From Favolaschia claudopus (taxonomy: Eukaryota; Basidiomycota; Agaricomycetes; Agaricales; Mycenaceae), in NCBI GenBank assembly GCA_037176885.1, contig JAWWNJ010000006.1:1-64000 (forward strand): a stretch of DNA of 64,000 nucleotides, read 5' to 3'. This document shows positions 57,001-64,000 of this stretch, piece by piece. Within the stretch, counting starts at the first letter, position 1. Each line of letters starts with the position of its first letter. The notes under the pieces were generated by a model. That model was given only the letters and a program-made list of their open reading frames with translations, ran no database searches and was not told the DNA's origin. Both the position numbers and the translations under genes were made by a program.

Positions 57001-57496
57001 ACTTTTGGACATCCTTGAAGGAAACATTGATGACGCTCGTTCAAGATTTCTCTGTTGTTTAGCGGAAAGCCGGGAATATCGTCCAGACATTCATAGTCTA
57101 AGTTTAGCAGTAATCAGTGATTCAAGGCATAAGTTGTATGATGTGACAGAGACATTCAACTGGGCCGTAGTTTCATTTGCATTTGTTAGGAAAATGGACG
57201 ATGTTGTTGGCACTTGGAATGCTCTTCAGCGTCTTGCGGATGCAGTTGTTGATTTAGCAGATGACGAGACTGCATTTTCTCTTTTTCAGGTTGCGTTGGA
57301 GGGAGGGACTCAAATTGATATACACTTGCTCAGAGCTAGGTGTATGATTGGGATTGGAGATATCATGTTTAGGAAAGGGATATATAAGCAGGCGCAGAGT
57401 ATGTGGAAGGAGGCTTGTCCGTTGTTGGTGCGTAGTTCACAGATGGAGGAGGTTGATGCGGTGAATGAGCGGCTGGGTAATTTGCAAAGCATCTGA
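54017..57496 (+). CDS. NLR: MLKL-like N-terminal domain, NB-ARC, TPR-like repeats, 1,041 aa
   Basis: Exons: 54017-54157, 54205-54344, 54396-54534, 54582-54704, 54756-54781, 54834-55269, 55321-56305, 56361-57496; phases agree. Residues about 15-170 resemble the four-helix MLKL-type executioner domain found before NB-ARC in Agaricomycete NLRs (EIPFLSRACELVSAIIPMVE, then LEAQNDIGPLRRFFRQNE). NB-ARC: FHGRE (204-208), Walker A GPGGIGKTT (229-237), Walker B LIVLDNLETPW (300-310), TMRGTERP (sensor 1) and the NHPLAITLLA motif. From about 640 on, TPR-like helical pairs follow (AATFYNTVAWYYI..., ARQLYQEMI...). Such proteins are nonself or damage sensors that trigger regulated cell death. Codons are more A/T-ending than in neighbouring genes, suggesting a different origin or fast turnover. 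No frameshift or stop is seen. Confidence 0.88.
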
Positions 57497-57879
57497 CTTG
57501 AAGTATGTAGAAGGGATTCATTAGATATTTGACTTGCTTTCCCTTGGCAGAATGTTGAATTCGGAAAATGAGCTTTTTATTTCTGAATCGAGAGAACAAC
57601 GAGAACATACCTATATGCAGAAGTTTACGGGAGTTCACCGTGAACCTGGTGAACCTCGTGAACTTGGTGAACTCCTGGTGAACGCACGTAAACAAAGCGC
57701 AAACGCGTAAACAGTGATGAATGTGACAAAGAGTAACGATCAGTCACAACCTCTCTTGCTTCCACCTGGTACGTCCCACTCGATGCTGCCGCCCTTGTGA
57801 GTGCTCGCCTCGCGCCAAATCGATATATGCTGACGATGAACCCTTACAGACCACATTCTAACTATCTCCGGCCGCTCAA
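57497..57879. other. Intergenic with GTGAAC tandem words
   Basis: 3' flank of the NLR gene. Between about 57636 and 57682 the words GTGAACCTG and GTGAACTTG recur about five times. Part of this forms the left arm of an inverted repeat with 58411-58432. Confidence 0.5.
57652..57673. repeat. Left arm of 22-bp inverted repeat (partner 58411-58432)
   Basis: AACCTCGTGAACTTGGTGAA and two more bases are repeated as an exact reverse complement at 58411-58432, 737 bp away. The arms contain a 9-bp internal periodicity. The enclosed segment holds a weak small gene. Confidence 0.7.
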
Positions 57880-58297
57880 ATGGCCTCATACCCCCACGAA
57901 TTCATCAACTGTCCAGCCATCCTCACCGAGGAATTGTCTGCAACAACCGCATACCGACTGTGCTGATCTGCTCGGGCAGGCACGAGCCTTACCACCGGGA
58001 TCTTTGCTTCAACGCTGTAAGCTTCTCTTTCCTTTTGTTTCCCTATTTCATCGCGTCCTTGAATGCGGGCACTTTCAATGGCTCGACCCTGAGCTTTGGG
58101 CTGCGGAGCGCCGAAAGGCGCGAGGACCTGGCTATGGAGCACCGCCAGACCTTTCTCTGGACAACCCGCCGAGCCCTAGCTTCACGCTCGACCCCGCGCT
58201 CGTGTACCTACCATCCCAATACCTTCCCCCTCCACCATCCCAACTCCTAGCGCTTCCGCCCTCTCAGCTCTATCCGCCTCCGCCTGATGTACTGTAG
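57880..58297 (+). CDS. Possible small protein, 98 aa, function unknown
   Basis: Proposed exons 57880-57935, 57980-58016 and 58094-58297 give MASYPHEFINCPAILTEEL, then HEPYHRDLCFNA, then LWAAERRKAR and a Pro/Leu/Ser-rich tail with three PSQL or PSQY repeats. Splice sites are GT..AG and the phases agree, but the second acceptor (CCTGAG) is weak and no family is recognised. The gene lies between the arms of a 22-bp inverted repeat, so it may belong to a small mobile element or be a chance frame. Confidence 0.3.
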
Positions 58298-58410
58298 ATG
58301 TATTTCTTATTCCTCGTTATGTGAATACATCGAGCTGTACCTGTATCTGTTTGTATCCAAGTGTATTCAAGCCGTACAAATATATGGCGGCGAGGCTGCG
58401 TTTACCATCA

Positions 58411-58432
58411 AGTTCACCAAGTTCACGAGGTT
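58411..58432. repeat. Right arm of 22-bp inverted repeat (partner 57652-57673)
   Basis: Exact reverse complement of 57652-57673. The surrounding AAGTTCACC and AGGTTGACC words extend the similarity imperfectly. Confidence 0.7.
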
Positions 58433-59994
58433 GACCAAGTTTTCGTCTCTTTGGTGCACTTCCTCACTCAGGGATTTTCTGAGAACAACTAACCCCGGAA
58501 AAAATATCTGTTTTACTTTACCAATATCAAGATTCGTTGATGTTGTTCAGCGGGTTGAATGTACTGTAAGCTCGCGATGATAACGTTGACTTGATCTCCG
58601 CAATAAATAACGTTTGCATTTAACAAGGAGTGGACCGGGATCAGTCCCTCTAGACAAACACTTTATTTCGTTTCTAGCTCGTGCCTCGCTCGAGATAGTG
58701 ACCGGGTTCAAGTTAGATTGAAGATACAAGATGAGGCCGTCCGAGGTTGAAGCTCACATTAGGGACCAAGTAATATTGAGCGATACTAGGTATTCAACGG
58801 AGTAGGGAAACCTATAAACTAAGAGGTGCCCATTGGGTGCCCAATCAACCTTCGCCTTTGCGATCCGCGATGTAACCGGAGGCCATGTCTTCCCCGGTGT
58901 CCTGATAACTTGTGAATAGACGATGATTGGGATGGGCGCAGACTTGTCGGTGGATCGTCGATGGAATTGCTGGCAGGCATTGTTGCGTTGTCGAGTTCAG
59001 GAAGGGATGAGGTGAGGCGAGGTGGATTCGGGATTGAAAAGACCGGAAGCCGGAGGCTACGTAGTCGATGCACAGGATAGATTTTGAGTGAGTCATAGCA
59101 GCGGGGTTAGCAAGCCGAGGTAAGAAAACGAGTTTGTCTAGTTGAGCAAGAGTTGTAGCCCGGCGCCGCCCTCGTCGTCGCTGTCCTCAACGTCGCTGAG
59201 AGGAGTGAAGAAGAAGAAGAAGTAAAGTAAATCAGGAACGAGGCACATCCCCGATTCGTCCGCTCCCGAATTTGAATTCCATTCGCTAATTATGACCACG
59301 TAAAACACGGGGACAACTAGCCCCGTAAGGCTAATACGAAGGTACGGGAATATCCGGGCGTGGGAAGCGGGCGGGGGCATTTCTGGCGTGTTCTCCTCTT
59401 TCTCTCAGAATTCTTTTCTTTCTCTCCCTCACCCCATGCGAGTTGTCTGAACGTCCCCTCCGGTCCCGCCCCGCCCCGCCCCGTTCTCCCCTCCCGCTAC
59501 CCTCTGCTTGTAAAGGATCCCGCTTGGAGTGCGTATTATCTCTGGCATGCTTATCGCCGACGCGTAACGGCCCCGACGACGATGCTGACGACGCCGCCTC
59601 TCACAGATCTCGCGACCCTTTTCGGCTTCATACTTTCCGCCCATTCCACCTACCCTCCCCGCCGGATACAAGTACGCTTGAGCCCTGCTCGCTGCTTCTG
59701 CAATAACCCCACGGCTTCACAACAACAATAACCGGACCAGACACTCGTATTCATCACCCCCGCCCCGCCCCGCCCCCGCCCCAGAACATAAATTTGCCTA
59801 GCCAGACGAGCCGCTGAACCTCTCGGATCGCGATCGTCTTGTCTTGTCTCTCTTCCTACTCTACGAATATCCGACTTCCACCACCCCCACCACACCACAC
59901 AACCCGACACGCTTTCCGAACCGACCTACCACAATTCTCTTCACCACCACCACATTTTGCTTTGTTTTTGCTTTTTTTTTCTTGACGTACAACG
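58433..59994. promoter_or_regulatory. Upstream region of the bHLH gene with CCGCCCC boxes
   Basis: No gene is supported; frames on both strands are short and low in complexity. Repeated CCCCGCCCC boxes lie at about 59465-59483 and 59761-59782. The last 100 nt before the start codon are C/A-rich, typical of a fungal 5' leader. Confidence 0.45.
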
Positions 59995-62612
59995 ATGGCT
60001 ATCACAATCAACACCACCGCCGTCGCCGCCGCCGCCCCCAACAACACCAACACCACCGCAGCTGAGGAGAAGCCGGCGTCCTCTCCTGCCGCTTCGCTCG
60101 CTTCTGCGTCTCCTGCGAATACCGACACCACCGAAGACAAACCCCAAGCACCCGCACCCACTCAACCGAAACGCCGTGCGACGCGCCGCGCCAACACCGC
60201 CGAGCGCCGCGCGACGCATAATGCCGTCGAGAGAATGCGGAGGGAGACGTTGAATGGGAGGTTTATGGTGCGTAGATTTTGGTTTTGGTTTTGGTTTTCG
60301 TTACCGCTTCCCTCCCCGTTCGGCTTGCGGGGGCAGGGATTTCGTTTTTCTTGGGGGGAGGAGTTTCGAGTCGGAAACCTTGGATTTCTTGAAATTGTGG
60401 TGTCGCTCTTTCGTTCGTTTCGCTGGGCTTGAGCGGGCGGGCGGGGCCTCTGGCAGTTCGGCGGTTCGATATCTTCATGGTTGCGGTGCTCGAGATTGAG
60501 AGAGCCACAACGGCTGCGTTCTCTTGTTCGTTCGTTCTCGTTGGTTTGTTCGCGCGGCGGACGGATGTAGCGATGACCTCGTTGGTCGATCTACCGCTCT
60601 GTCGCCGATCTATCACGGCTGGCGCGGGTTTTCGCTGGGTTGGGTAAACGATGCCCGGCCATTGTGTGTTTCGTTTCTCGTGCTTGCACGTGCGCGTGTA
60701 TGACCTCGTCGGCTGTCGTCGTGGATTTTGACTACAGCATACTACTGTGGTGGTCTCGGATTTTCTTCTCCAATCTTCTCATTTTTCTCTTTCATTCTCC
60801 TCGCTTTGCTCGTAACCCTGCTCACGGTATTCTTTCTCAGACCCTAGCAACGCTCCTTCCCCCGCTCGCCGCGCTGCGAAGACCGAGTAAGGCTGCGATT
60901 GTTGGGTCCAGGTGTGTGTTTCTTCAGCTCTCTAATAACTTAATTTGTTTCTTCTGCTCGTCCCGCTGACCCTCGTCTACAGCATCGCAACTATCACCGC
61001 CGCGCGCAGGCACCGTATTTTGGCTGCGCAGACGCTGCGGTCGTTGGATCGGGAGACCGAGGGGTTGAGGAGGGTGAGTTGTTGATTTCCCTGTTTCGTT
61101 TTCTTCTTCTGTGGCTGCGGTTTCTTTTCTTCGCCTGTTTCGTTTTTCTGTGGCTTCGAAGCGGGATGGGGATCCCTATCGCTATCGACATTGGTTTGAC
61201 GGGTTCTTGTGGACGTCGAACGTCGAACGTCTGGCTTATCTTGCTTCGCGGGTGTGGCACCCGGATGGAACGGGTGATGCATACGGATTGCGATAAGGCT
61301 GGAGGGAGACGTTGCTGGAGAGGTACATTGATTTGGGGGGGAGAGGAACTAGTCCTGATCGTTTGGCGTGGTGGCTGATTAGGGGCCGATGACGACGCAC
61401 GCGAACGGGATGTGCTCGTCCACGCGCCATATCCCCCCTGTCTTGTGTCCTCCCCCTTTTTGTGCACGCGATCGAGGATGACTTGGTTGCGCCCCTTTCT
61501 GTCTTTCTTTTTCCGTTGCCTCTCACTCCTATCTTTGTACGCTGACACCTCCTCTCTTTCGACAGGAAATCAATGAATGGCGCGCTCGCGCCCGCGTCCC
61601 TCAGCTCGAGGCGCCCGTTCGCTCCGACGCGCACGAGATGGTGCTGCGCGGTGAGGTGGAGGATCTAGAGCTTGATTTCGAGGATATGGGGGATCTCGAG
61701 GAGGGAGAAGAGGGTGAGGAGGACGATGGGGAGGAAGAGGAGTTGGGTGAGAAGGTTAAGGTTAAGGATGTTGAGGGACCGAAGGAAGGAGTCAAGAAAC
61801 AGCAGCAGCAGCAACAGCGCCCCGTGCGTGCGCGCAGTGCGAGTTCTGTTAGCACGCCGAGCCCGGCATCTGCGCACGGACAAGGACTTGGACATGGGCC
61901 GTTCGCGCACTCGCCCGTGTCGGCGCACCCCCTGCACCAACCGCAGCAACAAGGCTTCTTCGACTACGCGCCGCCGCAGACGCCGCCCACGCCCGCGTCC
62001 GCTGCGAGCCACCAGCAGCGCTTTGCGTTTGCCGCGCCGCCCGGGTCGCCGTCTTCTGCGAGCTCGGGGAGCGGGAGCGGGTGGGAGGGCCCGGCGACGC
62101 CGCCGGCTAGTGCTGGGTCTCTCGGTGGAGGGCTCGCTGCGGCTGAGGTGCGTCTGGGGATGCCGATGCCGATGAAGGGGTATGCGGCGATGCAGCAGCA
62201 ACAGCAGATGGGGATGCCGATGTACGATGCGCATGGGCAGATGGGTTTGGGTATGGGTATGGGCGTTGGCGCGGGTGCGGCGTATGATCTTGGGCTTGGG
62301 TTTGACGGCGAGGAGGGGCTTTTGTTGGCTCCTTCCTCTGCGACGGCGTCGTACCCCCCGTCAGCGTCGTATCCGCAGATGGGCATGGGATGGCAGCACC
62401 CGCAGCAGATGCAGATGCAGGTTCAGCAGCACCAACAGCAGCAACAGATGATGCAGAGGATACAGATGCAGCAGATGCAGATGCAGCAGCAGATGTCGTC
62501 CATGGCGATGGGCGCAGGGATGGGGATGGGGCAGCCGAGGATGTCGATGTCGATGTCGATGCCGGTTGGGGTGGCGCAGGGACAGTATCTGCACCAGCCT
62601 GGGCGGTTCTGA
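59995..62612 (+). CDS. bHLH transcription factor, 493 aa
   Basis: Exons 59995-60267, 60841-60911, 60983-61073 and 61566-62612 join in frame. The basic region (RRATHNAVERMRRETLNGRFM, about 71-91) carries H75, E79 and R83, the triad that reads CACGTG. Helix 1 continues TLATLLPPL. A loop with RRPSKAAIVGS and helix 2 (IATITAARRHRILAAQTLRSLDRETEGLRREI) follow, so the domain spans exons 1-4 with introns at fixed points. The C-terminal 330 residues comprise an acidic run, then Gln/Met/Gly/Pro-rich repeats (poly-Q, GMGMG, MSMSM) typical of activation regions. It should be a nuclear DNA-binding regulator. Introns 1 and 3 are long (573 and 492 nt). Arg-rich or acidic frames on other frames or strands are shadows. 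Confidence 0.9.
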
Positions 62613-63774
62613 AGCATCGCTCAGCTTTTCGCTGAATACCTCAAGAGCCCTTCAATTATCGATACCCCCGCCTCGGAATCTATCTAGTATCTTCTGCCGC
62701 ATCTGCGCTTGCGCCTGCCTATCTATGTTCTCTGCCTTTCTTGTACACCCCCCATCCCATGCGCCATTATCTATGTCTCCGTCCGCCCGTATGCTTCCCC
62801 GCCCATAGCTCGCTCACTCGCAGCTGTCGGCGCGATACCCCTCGCTGTTCTGTCCTGTTCTGTATGCCTGCCTCCCCACCCTTCCTTGCTCTGGATCTCG
62901 TTCTCCTTCCCATCTATTCTATTCAATTTCTCGCTCTTGTCTGTTGTTCCACCACCCCGCGTCGTATTCCTAATCCTCCTCCTTCCGCCTATTCCTATTC
63001 CTATGCCGACGCTGACGCGTACGCGACCGGCTCGGTTGTCCATCCAATTTCTTGATCCCATCCATCCATCCACTTGAAACGCCTCGACGGATAGCGATAT
63101 CGGAGACTTTCCCGCATCGTACGATTTGTTCGGCAGGAAGTCTCGCTCATCTTCGACACTGCCTCGCCTCGCCTCGTTTTGATTGGACTGGATTCTCTCG
63201 CTACCCCTCCCCCTCTGCCTGCGTACTTCTTTGCTTAGCCCCTTGGATATTCACTTCCGTCCCCATCCTTCCGTGTCCGACTCCCACATCTTCACACCAC
63301 CTCTCGGTCACTTCCCCATCTTCTCCTCATGACGACCCCTCCGTGAACTGAAATAAACACACGCACGCTCCTTACTTACTTCCAAACCCACTCACCCACT
63401 GTACTTACTCTATTGTACCACTTCCCCTCTTCCCCCATCCATGCACCTCGACCGCCTATCTATCAGTTAGATATAGCATTAGCATCCCCGCCGTTCTTTG
63501 TTTTGATTCCATCCAAACACCGATTCTCTTTCTTTTTTCTTGCTTTTCTTATCCTCGCGTGGAGCGGCGAACTCACGGTGGGTTGTTCATAGCTATCTAC
63601 CACGACTGGAGCGCATCGCTGCTCTTTTCTTGGATTGTTGCTGTTGTAGTATGATGTAGTTGTTGCTGTGTATACGTACGAATGAGAGAGATTAGAAAAA
63701 ACATATACAGTACAGTAGAACGTATCTATGTATTGCGTTGTAGAATCGATATAAAATATAACACTCGTTTTTTT
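62613..63774. other. 3' flank and intergenic, C/T-rich
   Basis: Pyrimidine-rich sequence after the bHLH stop codon. The frames here (for example 62709-63077) follow from composition and lack motifs. I see no gene. Confidence 0.5.
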
Positions 63775-63795
63775 GGTTTAGGGTTTAGGGTTTGA
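63775..63795 (+). repeat. Short interstitial TTTAGGG array
   Basis: GGTTTAGGGTTTAGGGTTTG contains two full TTTAGGG heptamers with partial flanking units. This is the plant-type telomere unit, one T longer than the TTAGGG at this chromosome's own end. Confidence 0.8.
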
Positions 63796-63796
63796 G

Positions 63797-64000
63797 ATGA
63801 AGGAGGAGTTCAAATCGTTTTGTGGCTGGCCTTGTCCCTCCTTGTCCTCTTGGTTCCGTCACTTATCGGTGTCAGATTTCGAACAATTGCATAAGATAGA
63901 TGGTGAGCGAAAGTCCTTCCATCCGTCCGAGTCGCGCAGTCCGTTTATCTTAGACGAGACCGCTAACAAACGTTTGAGCTATTCGTAGTCGACGCTGCCA
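63797..64000 (+). CDS. Possible first exon of a gene leaving the window
   Basis: An ATG at 63797 opens a frame (MKEEFKSFCGWPCP...) with a possible donor G|GTGAGC near 63901. No family is recognised and the gene, if real, continues beyond the window. Confidence 0.2.

Noticed and set aside
61665..62234. Arg-rich minus-strand frame of 189 codons
   Set aside because: Antisense of the Gln/Ser/Pro-rich last exon of the bHLH gene.

Overview
The window starts at a chromosome end of a filamentous fungus, almost certainly a basidiomycete of the Agaricomycetes type. The first 183 bases are CCCTAA telomere repeats. Genes are dense with short introns (mostly 45-70 nt, GT..AG, with CTNAC-like branch sites). 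The recognisable families fit this group: Kre9-like GPI proteins, F-box proteins, a UapA-type purine permease, an NLR with an MLKL-like N-terminus, and a Helitron. I built all gene models by hand from reading frames and splice phases; they are not based on transcripts or database searches.

Bases 184-6150 are subtelomeric and hold no convincing gene. This stretch is a mosaic of blocks, each dominated by a different short motif: CCCGCT, then CGTCAA, a 17-bp GATGCCGCGCTAA-type unit, a GAGACGCTCCCGAC duplication, and a cluster of nine CCGCGG palindromes. A decayed Copia-type reverse transcriptase fragment lies inside it.

Bases 6150-22000 hold compact intron-rich genes: two coiled-coil proteins, a 424-aa conserved fungal protein of unknown function, a broken short-chain dehydrogenase, a Kre9-like membrane protein, and two proteins with a Rap1/TRF2IP-type Myb module. 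A third member of that Myb family lies at 44.8-46.4 kb. The three share an intron at the same place inside the Myb module (after LGP-[EKR]). Two of them (8.0-10.1 kb and 44.8-46.4 kb) are clear segmental paralogues with near-identical 5' exon structure and a shared 40-bp upstream block containing ACGCGT. A telomere-adjacent family of telomere-protein-like genes is the most interesting biological signal here.

Bases 22-33 kb are sparse: one interrupted small gene, then an almost complete Helitron (RepHel) with a likely frameshift near its 3' end. Bases 33.6-38.6 kb encode a 1,093-aa F-box protein. Bases 41.6-51.8 kb hold a second Kre9-like GPI protein, the third Myb gene, a purine permease and a second F-box protein. 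Bases 54.0-57.5 kb encode a 1,041-aa MLKL-like/NB-ARC/TPR-like NLR. Its codons look more A/T-ending than those of its neighbours, and it lies near a perfect 18-bp hairpin and a triple ACGCGT cluster. A bHLH transcription factor at 60.0-62.6 kb closes the window, followed by a short plant-type TTTAGGG array.
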